Shown here: positions 44,396 through 54,620 of the stretch, one piece after another | Layout: every line of letters starts with the position of its first letter | Numbering within the stretch: position 1 is the stretch's first letter | Assembly (NCBI GenBank): GCA_046349875.1 | Contig: JAXMBN010000006.1 | Location: 1-64,000 of the forward strand | Direction: 5' to 3' | DNA length: 64,000 nt | DNA from: JAXMBN01 sp046349875 | GTDB lineage: Bacteria > Planctomycetota > Planctomycetia > Pirellulales > Pirellulaceae | Translations under genes and position numbers: made by a program | The notes under the pieces: model-generated | Database searches by the model: none | What the model was told of the DNA's origin: nothing | Seen by the model: only the letters and a program-made list of their open reading frames with translations

Positions 44396-45034
44396 ATGAT
44401 GTCACTTCGTTTTTTGATGGTTGGCTTCGTACTTTGGCCGGTAGGTTTGAGTTTAATGGCTCAGGATCAAGCCGAGAACGCAGAGTATCGTAAGGTGGCT
44501 CGCAGCGGGCCGAGAAAATCATCGAAAAGGTAGAAGGGCTTGAAATTGCACAACGTCCTGAGGTAACCGAGTGGATCACAGATTTCTATTGTCAATTGCA
44601 CGATATCCAGTCCAACACCGAATCCGAAAAGGCAACGAAGAAAGATTCGCCGAGCCAAGGTGCAAACGCTTTAGACACGGACAGAGCCGCAACGGCAATT
44701 ACACTTTTCTTTTGTTTCGAAGCTGGAGACATCGCTCAGCCATTTGCAAGTTGCATCGATCAAAGATGGCATCACGTATCACGTGAGGCCTCGGCCTCTT
44801 CAAGCATACAAGGAGCTCTATCCGCTGCTCAATGACGAGCAAACAAAGAAGATTCACGCCTGGCTATGGGAAGCACGCGAATGGGCCATAGATGCGGGGA
44901 GTTCTGATGCCAAACACGCCATGTTTGGAAAGTACAAAGGCAGAATCAATAATTACTTGTCGCAACAAGGATTGAATGCCAAAGAGGCAGAACGAGCGCT
45001 CAAGGAGCGTCAGACGCAGGCGTCCAAGAAATAA
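44396..45034 (+). pseudogene. DUF3826 gene broken by two compensating frame breaks
   Basis: The first frame has a signal peptide (MMSLRFLMVGFVLWPVGLSLMAQ) and QAENAEYRKVA, then runs to a stop at 44533. From about 44500 the family continuation is in a second frame (AEKIIEKVEGLEIAQRPEV, ITDFYCQLHDIQ). From ~44700 it returns to the first frame (HFSFVSKLETSLSHLQV, IKDGITYHV). It then runs to the end with LNDEQTKKIHAWLWEAREWA and KHAMFGKYKGRINNYLSQQG, the DUF3826 signature. Two single-base changes of opposite sign explain this. DUF3826 proteins are exported and often near carbohydrate genes; function unknown. Confidence 0.8.
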
Positions 45035-45067
45035 TGCTCACTGCTTGCAGTGGTGATCCCAAAGAAA

Positions 45068-45091
45068 GACGGGCTCGAAAGCGAGCCCGTC
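45068..45091. terminator. Hairpin terminator between convergent genes
   Basis: GACGGGCTCG-aaag-CGAGCCCGTC is a perfect 10-bp stem with a tetraloop. On the minus strand it is followed by TTTCTTTGG, which fits termination of the aldehyde dehydrogenase transcript. The DUF3826 gene converges from the other side. Confidence 0.75.
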
Positions 45092-45115
45092 GTGGGGATA
45101 AATTGGCAAGCAGGA

Positions 45116-46591
45116 CTATGCGTCTAGGCTGATGGTAACGGTCTTTGTTTCGGTGTAGGGTCGAAGGCCATCTTCCCCGAGTTCGCGACCTTGACCGCTC
45201 ATCTTAAATCCGCCAAACGGTGCAGCAGCGTCGAAGACATCGTAACAATTGACCCAAATCGTTCCTGCGCGAACGCGTTTGGCGAAGTCGTGAGCCTTGG
45301 AGATATTCGAAGTCCATACCGCAGCGGCTAATCCATAGAAGGTGTTGTTGGCGCGATGGATCAGATCTTCCCAATCTTCAAACGTGAGGACGCTCATCAC
45401 AGGGCCGAAAATTTCATCCTGTGCAATGGACATCGAATCCTTCACTCCGTCAAACACGGTTGGTTGGACAAAATAGCCTTTGTCGCCATAGCGTTCACCA
45501 CCCGTGATGCACTTCGCTCCTTCTTGTCGTCCTTTTTCGATGTAGCTCATGATCTTGTCGAACTGAGCTTGGTCGACTTGTGGGCCTTGTTCCGTTTCAA
45601 GCGAAAGTGGGTTGCCAAGTTTTCGGTTGCTGGCGAGCGACTTGAGGCGGTCTACAAACTCTCCATGAACTTTCTTTTCGACAAACACTCGGCTGCCTGC
45701 ACAGCAACATTGGCCTTGGTTGAAGAAGAGGCCGAAGTGAGTCCCGGCCGCTGCCTTGTCGAGGTCTGCATCTGCCAATATCACGTTCGGGCTCTTGCCA
45801 CCCAGTTCAAAGGTCAATCGTTTCAGCGAATCTGCCGCCTCTCGCATGATGATCTGCGCGGTTCGGTGTTCGCCGGTGAATGCAACTTTGTCGATCCCGG
45901 GATGTTTGACTACCGCGGCCCCTGCTGTCGGTCCAAAACCTGGCACGACGTTGATCACGCCGTCCGGGATTCCTGCTTCTTGTGCCAACTGAGCCATGCG
46001 AAGGCACGTGAGGGGCGTTTGTTCGGCAGGTTTCATCACGATTGTGCATCCCGCCGCCAATGCAGGGCCCCACTTCCACGCGGTCATCAGCATGGGAAAG
46101 TTCCAAGGGATGATTTGACCGACCACGCCAACAGGTTCTTTGCGCGTGTACGTAAAATAGTTGCCTCGAATGGGAATCGTTGAACCATGAATCTTATCTG
46201 CAAAGCCCGCATAGTAGCGAAGGCAATCAATAACCAATGGCAAGTCGGCAGTGCGAGCATCGCGAACGGGCTTGCCATTGTCGAGTGATTCGAGGGCTGC
46301 GAGTTCATCGATATCTTGTTCAATCAAGTCAGCCAATCGGTAGAGAAGTCGACCTCGATCGCGCGCATCCATCTTGCTCCATGGACCATTTTCGAAAGCT
46401 TGGCGAGCAGCCTTGGCAGCGCGATCGATATCAGCGGCATCCCCTTCAGCCACCTCGGCAATCACCTCTTCCGTGGCTGGATTGATCGTAGCAAAGGTTT
46501 TGCCACTCGCTGCTGGAACCCATTTTCCACCGATAAAACACTCCGTATGTTTCACTTGAGGTGTTGGTCGAACTTCGGTTAGGGTAGCCAT
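45116..46591 (-). CDS. Aldehyde dehydrogenase (class 1/2 type)
   Basis: The product has 491 residues from ATG 46591, which has AAGGAG upstream; a longer frame to 47026 lacks support. Motifs: IIPWNFPMLMTAWKWGPALA, KPAEQTPLT, FELGGKSPNV with general-base Glu, FFNQGQCCCAGSRVFVE with catalytic Cys, and FGGFKMSGQGRELGEDGL. The cofactor loop reads FTGEHRTAQIIM rather than FTGSTxVGxxI. The likely substrate is a general aldehyde such as acetaldehyde or betaine aldehyde; not resolvable here. It is unrelated in detail to the ALDH at 23505. Confidence 0.92.
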   Translation of the reverse strand: MATLTEVRPTPQVKHTECFIGGKWVPAASGKTFATINPATEEVIAEVAEGDAADIDRAAKAARQAFENGPWSKMDARDRGRLLYRLADLIEQDIDELAALESLDNGKPVRDARTADLPLVIDCLRYYAGFADKIHGSTIPIRGNYFTYTRKEPVGVVGQIIPWNFPMLMTAWKWGPALAAGCTIVMKPAEQTPLTCLRMAQLAQEAGIPDGVINVVPGFGPTAGAAVVKHPGIDKVAFTGEHRTAQIIMREAADSLKRLTFELGGKSPNVILADADLDKAAAGTHFGLFFNQGQCCCAGSRVFVEKKVHGEFVDRLKSLASNRKLGNPLSLETEQGPQVDQAQFDKIMSYIEKGRQEGAKCITGGERYGDKGYFVQPTVFDGVKDSMSIAQDEIFGPVMSVLTFEDWEDLIHRANNTFYGLAAAVWTSNISKAHDFAKRVRAGTIWVNCYDVFDAAAPFGGFKMSGQGRELGEDGLRPYTETKTVTISLDA

Positions 46592-46917
46592 ACTCGGAAC
46601 TCCTTGGAGAGGTAGAGAAGATAGGGGGATGTTATGGCAAAAGGGCCCTTCAGCATGCAGGAATACAAGCGTTTGGCAATACAAGCTGAAAGTAGTATTT
46701 CTACTTTGGTAACGAATGTGCGTGTAGATTTCCAGTAGTGAGTGGGTGGGGCGAGCCAAAATACCGCGTTCGTTCGCGCGTGACAGACTCATGAGGGAGT
46801 TGTAAGATGGAAGAAGTGGAACAATGGCGTTGAACATTTGCAGCAAGCAAGCGTTCAAGCGAAAAAATGTTTCACCGTCCCCGTTCAACTTCAAGACTTC
46901 ATGGGAAAGCTTTGGGA
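46592..46917. other. Divergent promoter region between aldehyde dehydrogenase and hisA
   Basis: These 326 bp hold no supported gene. Promoters for both directions should lie here. I could not identify a convincing -35/-10 pair or a histidine-type leader peptide or T-box. Confidence 0.5.
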
Positions 46918-47664
46918 ATGCAAGTTTGGCCTGCAATCGATTTGCTCGACGGTAAGTGTGTGCGTCTTCAACAAGGGGACTACAACCGCGACACCGTATT
47001 TGGCGATGATCCAGGAGCCATGGCAACCAAGTGGTTTGAAGCTGGGGCGGAGTATCTCCACTGTGTCGATTTAGATGGAGCTCGTAGCTGAAGCATCGTC
47101 AATGAGTCCGCTATTCGCGCTATCGTGCGGGCAGCACAGGGGCGTCCCGTGCAGCTTGGTGGTGGAGTTCGTGATGAAGCTGCCATCGTGCGTTTGTTGG
47201 AGCTTGGTTTGTCGCGTCTGGTCGTTGGAACCAGTGCTCTCAAAGAGCCCGAATGGTTTGCCGCCATGTGCGAGAAGTATGCTGAGCATTTGGTATTGGG
47301 ATTGGATGCGCGCGATGGAATGGTTGCGACGCAAGGTTGGCTCAAAACATCTTCGATGCCTGCCACGGAATTGGTCGCTCAGATTCAACAACTAACGGAC
47401 GACTGCGTGGCAGTTGTTTTCACCGATATCAGTCGCGATGGCATGTTGGCGGGACCGGCTTGGGACTCGTTGGCGGCCATGCATGAGATAAGCCATTTTC
47501 CGGTGATTGCTTCGGGAGGCGTTACCTCCATGGAAGATATCGATCGGTTGATGGCCATGGAAATACCGGGGTGCATTATTGGCCGATCGCTGTACGAGGG
47601 CCACTTGGATCTTGCAGCGGTGATCGAACGGACGAAAGGCCGAGGTGCCCAAAATGTTTGTTAG
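46918..47664 (+). pseudogene. hisA: hisA (ProFAR isomerase) with one in-frame TGA
   Basis: Read through a single TGA at 47089-47091, the frame is a complete ~248-residue HisA: MQVWPAIDLLDGKCVRLQQG at the start (catalytic Asp in AIDL), GAEYLHCVDLDGAR, VQLGGGVRD, RLVVGTSALKEP, LVLGLDARDG, VVFTDISRDGM (second catalytic Asp), FPVIASGGV and GCIIGRSLYEG. The stop replaces the codon that in the family normally encodes Gly after DGA-K/R-x. One base (TGA for GGA) accounts for it. HisA is needed for histidine synthesis, so a true nonsense mutation would imply auxotrophy or a second copy elsewhere. Sequence error is possible. Confidence 0.85.
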
Positions 47665-47806
47665 TCCTCTGAGACCGCCAACACCGATGCGATCCTGAAC
47701 GACCCACATTTGTTCTCCGCATCGAGTCTCGATGGCGGAGACCCCATGCGAGCCGGGCTCATCGAATCGATAAAGCGGTCCACCCTCCTAATTGAAAGGG
47801 ACCGCG

Positions 47807-49903
47807 ATGAGCCAAGGAACCAAACTTCGACGCAACATTGCCTTCTGTGGCCACAGCGACGCAGGCAAGACCACGCTTCTGGATCAATTGCTTGTGCAAT
47901 GTGGCGCGGCGACCGGAGCCCACTCGGTCGACAATGGTACGAGCATCTGTGATTTTGATGCCGAAGAGATTCTGCACCACCATACGATCGAAACCAAGCT
48001 CGTTCATCTTCAACATCAAGGCCATTTTTTTAATCTCTTGGATACACCAGGCTATCCTGATTTTATCGGGCAAACAGTAGAAGCTTTGGAAGCTACCGAT
48101 TGTGCCGCTATTTGTATTCATGCCCACGCTGGAATCGAAGTCAATACTCGGCGAGTCTTTCGCGAAGCCAGCGATTGCGGAATCGGCCGCATTCTGGTCA
48201 TTACGCGGTTGGATGCCGATCACATCGATTTCGAAGAGCTCTGGCAATCGATCCAATCCAGTTTCGGATCCGCTTGTTGTTTGATGAATATCCCCGACCA
48301 TGTCGGCCCCACGCTATCACGGGTTACTGGAGTCTTTGACGATGTCCTCGATCGCGCTCTGTCGAGTTCTATTGCATCCATGAAGAATGGTCTCATCGAG
48401 CGAGTCGTCGAAGCTGATGAAGAGTGGATGGAAAGATACTTTGAAGGAGAAGTTCCGAGTGACGATGAGGTTCAACGTTTGGTACCGCAAGCGGTGCTTC
48501 GTGGAACATTGATCCCTGTCTTCTGCACAGCCGCACGAAGCGGAGTAGGGTTGCTCGAACTGTTGAATGGTCTTGTTTGGGCTGCTCCTTCTCCTGAACA
48601 AATGGATCGCCATGCCATCGATTCCGACGGCAACGATGTTCGATTGCCTGCCGATGCCGATGGCCCTCTAGTGGCTCGTGTTTTCAAGAACCGAATCGAC
48701 CCGTTCGTGCAAAAGTTGTCGTTTATCCGAATCTATTCCGGTTCACTTGCCAAAGATCAATCGGTCCATTTGTGTGATCAGCATAAAGACTTAAAAATGT
48801 CGCCGATCCTTGATGTACAAGCCTCTCACACTCACGCGATCGATCATGCCGAAGCAGGCGATATCGTGGCGGTTGCGAAGATGGAGGATTTGCATATCGG
48901 GACGACGCTAGGCGATTACCATCTTCCGGACATGCATTTTCCAACACCGATGGTCGGCGTAGCTGTTGCTCCGAAAGGCCATAACGATGAAAACAAACTC
49001 TTCAACGCACTGCATAAACTCGTTGAAGAAGACCCAACTCTCAAGATCGAAAGGGATGCTCAAACGTCACAACTCGTGATGACGGGGATGAGCGAATTTC
49101 ATTTGAGTTTGATTCGGGAGCGATTGCAGCGTCGTGATCATCTCGAAATTGAAGTGTCGGATCCCAAGATCCCATTGCGCGAAACCGTCATGACGCAATC
49201 CGAGGGAAGTTATCGGCATAAGAAGCAAAGTGGTGGTCGCGGTCAATTTGGGGAAGTGCATCTACGTGTGATGCCATTAGCGCGAGGAACAGTGATTGCC
49301 GAATTCGCGACCAAGGAACGATTTCCTCAGATGAAGCAATACCATCATGATCCTCAAATCAACTTTTTGTGGATCGATTCGATTGTTGGCGGTTCAATTC
49401 CCTCCAACTTCATGCCTGCGGTCGAAAAAGGTGTTCGCGAGCGGATGGCGAAAGGAGTCTACGCGGGGTATCCCATTCAAGACATCGTCGTAGAAGTCTT
49501 CTATGGCAAACATCATCCCGTGGATAGCAGTGAAGCCGCCTTTAAGATCGCTGGCGCACAGGCCTTTCGCGAAGTTTTCATGCAGGCTCAACCCTGCTTG
49601 CTTGAGCCCATCGTTCACTTGCAAGTGACCTTGCCGGAATTGTGCGTTGGGGATCTCTATGGCGAAATAAGTATTCGCGGAGGACGCGTGCACGGAAGTG
49701 AACCTGGCAATGACGGTTGGCATAGTGTGTCGTGCGAAGCTCCGCTTCGAACCGTATTGCACTTTGGGCGAGTCCTCAGCAACTTTACGGGTGGACAAGG
49801 TGTCTTCACCATGGAAGGCTCACGCTTTGAACTCATGCCCGCCAATGTGCAACATGAATACCGCAACGGAAAAGTTCAAGAAGAGGATGAAGTACTCGCT
49901 TAG
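47807..49903 (+). CDS. EF-G-like translational GTPase (FusA paralogue)
   Basis: The product has 698 residues from ATG 47807, with an AAAGGGA site. All five EF-G domains are present. G1 is GHSDAGKTTLLDQLL, G2 has the switch Thr region HHHTIETKLVHL, and G3 is LLDTPGYPDF (usually DTPGHVDF). G4 is ITRLDADH, where Asn of the NKxD guanine motif is Thr. Domain IV SGGRGQFGEVHLRVMP and KGVRERMAKGVYAGYPI follow. It belongs with the EF-G-like II group whose role in translation is often unclear. The switch II and G4 changes suggest altered GTP use. Confidence 0.87.
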   Translation: MSQGTKLRRNIAFCGHSDAGKTTLLDQLLVQCGAATGAHSVDNGTSICDFDAEEILHHHTIETKLVHLQHQGHFFNLLDTPGYPDFIGQTVEALEATDCAAICIHAHAGIEVNTRRVFREASDCGIGRILVITRLDADHIDFEELWQSIQSSFGSACCLMNIPDHVGPTLSRVTGVFDDVLDRALSSSIASMKNGLIERVVEADEEWMERYFEGEVPSDDEVQRLVPQAVLRGTLIPVFCTAARSGVGLLELLNGLVWAAPSPEQMDRHAIDSDGNDVRLPADADGPLVARVFKNRIDPFVQKLSFIRIYSGSLAKDQSVHLCDQHKDLKMSPILDVQASHTHAIDHAEAGDIVAVAKMEDLHIGTTLGDYHLPDMHFPTPMVGVAVAPKGHNDENKLFNALHKLVEEDPTLKIERDAQTSQLVMTGMSEFHLSLIRERLQRRDHLEIEVSDPKIPLRETVMTQSEGSYRHKKQSGGRGQFGEVHLRVMPLARGTVIAEFATKERFPQMKQYHHDPQINFLWIDSIVGGSIPSNFMPAVEKGVRERMAKGVYAGYPIQDIVVEVFYGKHHPVDSSEAAFKIAGAQAFREVFMQAQPCLLEPIVHLQVTLPELCVGDLYGEISIRGGRVHGSEPGNDGWHSVSCEAPLRTVLHFGRVLSNFTGGQGVFTMEGSRFELMPANVQHEYRNGKVQEEDEVLA

Positions 49904-49912
49904 AGAGTACTC

Positions 49913-51031
49913 TTATTGAACTTTGAGGCTCTTTCCTTCGACGCGAATGACGGTTCCAGTGGATTCAGCCATCCGCTGGAACAGTTCTTCAATCGTGACG
50001 TTTTCGACTTGCAAGTCGACCCGCTTTCCAGCGATAGGTTCTGGAAGCGGCCAAGGTTCGACTTGCAACTGATTGGCCTCGGCAAGTTGGCGGAGAAGAT
50101 CTCCTAGAGGGCCTTGGATCTTTCCAGATAATTTTTTATTCGAAGTGGGACGCTGTGTCGATTTTCCGTTGGGGTTGCTGGGACGCAAGAGATCGCGATG
50201 AGCCTTGGCAGGTCCAGTGATCTGCCACTCGGTATCTTTGGTGCTCTTGGCTTTGGCTTGAGGCCAAAGTTTCGCCCATGCCTGCTTTTGCGATGGGGTG
50301 ACGCGGATGGAAGAGGTTCTTGCCGAAACTTCGACGTCATCAGACATGGGAATGACCAGCAAGTTCTTGTTGTCCTTGGATAGGCTGAGATCGAAGCCCG
50401 CCAAGAATAGACTGATTTTAGCCGGCAGCGAGCAGTCCTGTAATGAAGCAGCGTCCCATAAGTCGTAGTCGATTCGTTCGAATGACTGTAGAGAGTAGGA
50501 TTGGTTTTCTAATTGCGTTCGCAAATACTCGGCCGGTTGAGTTGCTCGCTTCCATGACCAAGACTGATTGGGAACGCGTTCGCTGGAAGGCCAAGCTTGA
50601 AAAAGTCTCCAATAGGCCGCCTCGATTTTTGCTGCTTCCCCTTGAGGCGCGAGATAGACCACATTTTCGATCCATGCGACTTCGCCTCCGATAAGTTTGC
50701 TGAGTTCCTGGATAGCTTGATCATAAGTGCCAGTAATTCGAAAATCGACGAGCCGATCGGGATTGAGTCGACGGTCGAGCCATAGTTGGATTCCTGCCGT
50801 CCTTTCGATTTCGCTGATGACATCTCGAACGAGGACGTTCTGCTTGATCATGCTGCATTCAAGATCCAATTTCCCACGAAGGGTGGCGACCGATTTGAGG
50901 GAGAGCGGGCTATCGTTGGATTCGGCTAAAAGTGCGAATGCAGGTTGATTAGGTACAGAGGATTACGGTTAGGCAAGAAAGCAAGACTTGCTTGAAAGAA
51001 TTGGGCTGAACTTTGTACGAGCTTGGCGCAT
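49913..51031 (-). pseudogene. STN-domain-like exported protein gene with 5' frame breaks
   Basis: The main frame (50869 to 49913, 318 residues) has an N-terminal secretin/TonB-short-N-like domain (IKQNVLVRDVISEIERTAGI, VDFRITGTYDQAIQELSKLI) and a second copy at the C-terminus (GPLGDLLRQLAEANQLQVEP, ENVTIEELFQRMAESTG). It lacks an ATG near its start. The frame reads open upstream to about 50960. A signal-peptide-like stretch (FKQVLLSCLTVILCT) lies in another frame, and an ATG at 51031 (MRQARTKFSP) lies back in the first frame. Two breaks would join them. No secretin or TonB receptor is linked; role unknown. Confidence 0.6.
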
Positions 51032-51248
51032 GCAAGCGAAAAACATCGTTTGAAAAGGATTCAATCGAGAACGAAATCGCAGAACTCAAAGAACGCGCTG
51101 TTGCATTCCACATGATCATTGTCGTAACCTATCGCGCGAATTAAACTGGAAGGACACGCTTCCTTCTCATTCTATGATGAACTCGCGTAAAGTCGATTGA
51201 ATCGTCAAATCATTAAATTGCTACGAAGTTACCAACTGTATCTTACAG

Positions 51249-51836
51249 ATGGTAATGCTTCGGCATTTAGCTGCGAGTCGATATTCGGTCGGTACTTTGG
51301 CTCGATTAGCTCAAAGTGATAACGTACTTTATCGCCGTGCCAGCGTTCTGTCGCTTGGATTTCTGGGGGATGTGAACGACAACGAAACGATAGGTCGATT
51401 ACTAGCGGATGAAGATCGCAAGGTTCGACTCATCGCCGATGACGCGATGAAAGCCATATGGTCGCGTCAGGCGGAACCCTCGATTGCGTCAGCAGATGAA
51501 TCGCGTGGCACGGTTGCTACAAGGGGGACGGTACGAGCAAGCCATTCAAACGGCCGACGATATCGTTGCGCAAGGGGGAAGGTTTCCTGACGTCTTGAGC
51601 CAACGAGGTTTGGCCCGATTCTATTCAATTATCGCGGTACGATTGAAGATTGAGATCAACCCTTTTCATTATGTCTCTTGATTGGCATGGGGTATTCCTA
51701 CATGGAATTGCCTGAACCATTGATGGCTCTTGATAGTTTTCGTCAGGCCTTGCGGATTTGCCCTGATATCGAAGCGGTGCGTTGCCAAATCCAGCGGCTC
51801 GAGCGGGCCTTTCAAGAACCGCATGAGATGCCATGA
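51249..51836 (+). pseudogene. HEAT-repeat plus TPR protein gene, multiply frame-broken
   Basis: Segment one (51249-51480) gives HEAT-like helices (YRRASVLSLGFLGDVNDNET, DEDRKVRLIADDAMKAIW). Segment two, another frame from ~51484, gives TPR-like QMNRVARLLQGGRYEQAIQT and SQRGLARF. Segment three, after further breaks near 51620-51680, gives INPFHYVSL and then GMGYSYMELPEPLMALDSFR, QALRICPDIEAV, to TGA 51834 back in the first frame. The order HEAT then TPR matches a planctomycete family I recognise. At least three indels are required. It is not expressed as one product if the sequence is right. Confidence 0.65.
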
Positions 51837-52084
51837 GCACCCGATTGGCTAGTTGCATGCTTGGCGTTGCCCATCGCGTTGTGGTCTTTGATGGGAGTGG
51901 TATTCCCGACTTCTCGGCACCTGCGCTGGAATATTGCCTCGCGCATTGCACACCCGCTTTGGAATGAAAGGTGTGCGTATTCTATTTTTGATCGTGATCT
52001 TGGGAATGGCTGTGCTCTATCGATTGATGTGGGGCCTGGGATAACCAAGGGTCAGGTAAGCACGATTCATGACGGGCGCTCCTC

Positions 52085-53055
52085 GATCTTTGAACGGTGC
52101 TCTGCTCTTGAAGGCGGTGAGCCTCTGCAGTTTTCGAAAGCGGCAATACGCGATCGATTTGTGGCTGCAGTGTTCCCGATGCAAGCCAATGATTGATGTC
52201 GTTTGCTGCGACGCGCTGTTCTTCAGCGGCTTTTGAACATCACAAACCTTGTTACGTAGGCTACACTTTCACGTAAAAAGGTCCTACCGGGAATGATGGT
52301 CGAGCGTCTCGTCCCGCCATCAAGATCATTCGACCTCGCTCGGCGAGATGGGCTACGGCAAAATCAAAATCAGGCTCCCGCAGAGTTTCCCAGAACAAGT
52401 GGACTCCATCCGGGGCGTAGCGTTTGAGTGATTCTTGAAGATCTTCGCTCTTGTATTCGATAACGTGGTCAGCCCCGAGTTCGCGACAACGTTTCGCGCG
52501 ATCACTTGACCCTGCAGTTGTGATGATAATGGCTCCTGCCGCTTTGGCCATTTGCAATACCATGGAACCGACGCCACCTGTGCCTCCGCGGACAAACAGT
52601 CGCTGGCCAGGTTGAAGATTGCCTTCGCGAAAGAGACCAAGATGAGCTGTAATTCCGACCAACGAACATGCGGCCGCAGCTTCATAAGAAACTTCGTTGG
52701 GCAGAGGATAAATCCATGGAAGATCGACTACCGCGTATTCCGCGAACGTTCCTTGTCGCCCCAGCAAGCCTTGGTTACTCCCCCACACTCGCATGCCAGG
52801 ATGAATGGGCCAGTGAGTATCTTGGGGGGCGTCGGGGCCAAGCGAAATCACTTCTCCAGCAAAGTCGCACCCAGGAATGTATGGGTTGGGAAGGGGCCAA
52901 TAGTTGGCACCATTGCGAATGTAGGTATCGATCGGATTGATCGAAACAGCGCGAATGCGAATCAATGCTTGACCAACTCCCGCCTGAATATCCGGTAGAT
53001 CCCCATAACGAATGACATCTGGTGATCCCGTTTCACAAAAATAGGCGGCTTTCAT
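52085..53055 (-). pseudogene. Zinc-independent quinone oxidoreductase-like (MDR) gene with broken 3' end
   Basis: From ATG 53055 a 264-residue frame shows MKAAYFCETGSPDVIRYGDL, VSINPIDTYIRNG, PGCDFAGEVISLG, the nucleotide loop FVRGGTGGVGSMVLQMAKAA and GRMILMAG. This is the quinone oxidoreductase branch of MDR proteins. Typical members have ~325 residues, and this one stops at GPFYVKV (52261). The missing C-terminus is still present downstream in other frames: GFVMFKSAAEEQR and then INHWLASGTLQPQIDRVLPL, AEAHRLQEQSTV, to about 52085. At least two indels near 52225-52265 are needed to join them. Confidence 0.75.
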
Positions 53056-53320
53056 TTTCGCAATCGCTTTCCGTTATTCTCGGCATCCCAAGGGTTATCG
53101 TGGTTTGCACCTTGGGTTTTCATTCGCACGGCATGCATCTTCGGCATGGCCCAACCTAGAATCTAGCAAATTCTAGTAAGACGCGAGTACCCCTTTCGAG
53201 CTCGATGCGGAAATCGGTTATGATGTTTAGGTAAGGATGGATGCATCACGCTAGGTGGCTTGGCTAGTGTTTTCGATGAACAAGCTCGAGAGATCAGGGT
53301 TCGTGACGAAGGTGGAACGG

Positions 53321-54550
53321 ATGACAAGAACGCGTGGAACCTTTCAGTCCGCATGGTTCGTTGCTTGCATAGGGATTACAACGACCCTTTGCATTCTCGC
53401 TCAGGGAGCACGTTCGCTTCAGGCCGCTGATTGGGAACTCGAGAAAATCGATGGAACTCGAATTCGTTTTGAGTCCTTCGAACTCGCCGCTACATCGGTC
53501 CGCTACCGCGAGCGTGGAGAAACCCAAGAGCTGGCGAACAACGAAATCAAACGCATACGGCGGGCTGGTGCACTCGGCGCTCCATCCAAGTTGCGCCTTG
53601 GCTTAGTAGATGGCTCTGAGTTAGCCATCGACGCAATCGAAGGAAAAAGCGACCAGTGGAAAGTGGTCTCGAACGAAACGGAAGCTCTCGTTGGCAAAGG
53701 GCTGGCCAAGTGGTTACTTTTTCGCTCGCCAACGGGCAAAGAGTCGACTGCGTGGAAAGAGTTTTTAGAAGGCAAACAAGATTCCGACATTTTGGTCATC
53801 GCGCGAGACGAAGGGGTTTTGGATCGCGCGAACGGGATCGTCAATGCAATTGTTCCTCCATCGGTTCAGTTTGATTTTGATGGACAAGCCATCGAAGCAC
53901 CGATCGCAAAACTGCTTGGGCTGATTTGGCTACGAACGAATGCAACTCGCATCGAGCCAACGCTCAAGGTTTGCTTGACGGACGGGACTACATGGATGGC
54001 TCGCGAGGTTCGCTTGCCTGAAAACAACACCACGGATGTCACGGGAACGGCAACATGTGGTCTCCCCATTCGATTTCCCCTTCTATCGCTTTACGAGATT
54101 GATTTTTCGATCGCCAATCTGAAGTGGTTAAGTCAAACTGAATTGCTTGAGTCCAAGGGCAGTGCTTCAACCTTAGTGAAGAACAATCCACTGCGCGATA
54201 CGGTTTTCCGGCCACATTTTTCGGTGAGCAATGGTATCGCGGAAAGTCTCGATCAAGATCTCGATTTCAAAGTCCCTGGTGAAGCTTCGTTTCGAATACC
54301 GAAAGGCGTTGCGCGTTTCGCGAGTTCCATTATGCGGACGAGCGAAGGGGACGTTCGATCCGAGCTTTCGTTAGAGATCTGGGTGCAAGATAAGAAGGTA
54401 TGGGAATCTAAGATGGATCCCAATCAAGAGGTCGTTCGCGTCGACGTTCCAGTAGAAGTTGACAAACGCATGAAGTTAGTGGTGCGATCAACATCTGCCT
54501 TGCCTGCAGGTTGCGAAGTCAAATGGGTACAACCGAGGTTCCTTCGTTAG
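53321..54550 (+). CDS. Exported NPCBM-domain protein
   Basis: The product is ~409 residues from ATG 53321 (ATG 53276 also possible), with a signal peptide (WFVACIGITTTLCILAQGARSLQA). An N-terminal beta-rich region with repeated GxR/GxE strand patterns (WELEKIDGTRIRFESFEL, RLGLVDGSELAIDAIEGKSD) is followed by a C-terminal NPCBM/NEW2-like module (VSNGIAESLDQDLDFKVPGE, VWESKMDPNQEVVRVDVPV). NPCBM modules usually bind carbohydrates. It precedes the trypsin-like operon on the same strand by 70 bp and may be co-transcribed. Confidence 0.72.
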   Translation: MTRTRGTFQSAWFVACIGITTTLCILAQGARSLQAADWELEKIDGTRIRFESFELAATSVRYRERGETQELANNEIKRIRRAGALGAPSKLRLGLVDGSELAIDAIEGKSDQWKVVSNETEALVGKGLAKWLLFRSPTGKESTAWKEFLEGKQDSDILVIARDEGVLDRANGIVNAIVPPSVQFDFDGQAIEAPIAKLLGLIWLRTNATRIEPTLKVCLTDGTTWMAREVRLPENNTTDVTGTATCGLPIRFPLLSLYEIDFSIANLKWLSQTELLESKGSASTLVKNNPLRDTVFRPHFSVSNGIAESLDQDLDFKVPGEASFRIPKGVARFASSIMRTSEGDVRSELSLEIWVQDKKVWESKMDPNQEVVRVDVPVEVDKRMKLVVRSTSALPAGCEVKWVQPRFLR

Positions 54551-54620
54551 TGCTAGTGGGAATACCGCAGACCAGCTTCAAGAAGGGCCATGAATTTTGG
54601 GAATCGAAGAGGAACCGCAA

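Noticed and set aside
47089..47091. Selenocysteine or recoding of the hisA TGA
   Set aside because: The family has Gly here rather than Cys, no SECIS-like hairpin follows, and TGA serves as a normal stop in other genes of the window.
51837..52200. Several short plus-strand ORFs, including a 26-residue hydrophobic one at 51964-52044
   Set aside because: They overlap the antisense remnant of the quinone oxidoreductase 3' end or lack any support; the 26-residue ORF has a helix but no clear ribosome site.
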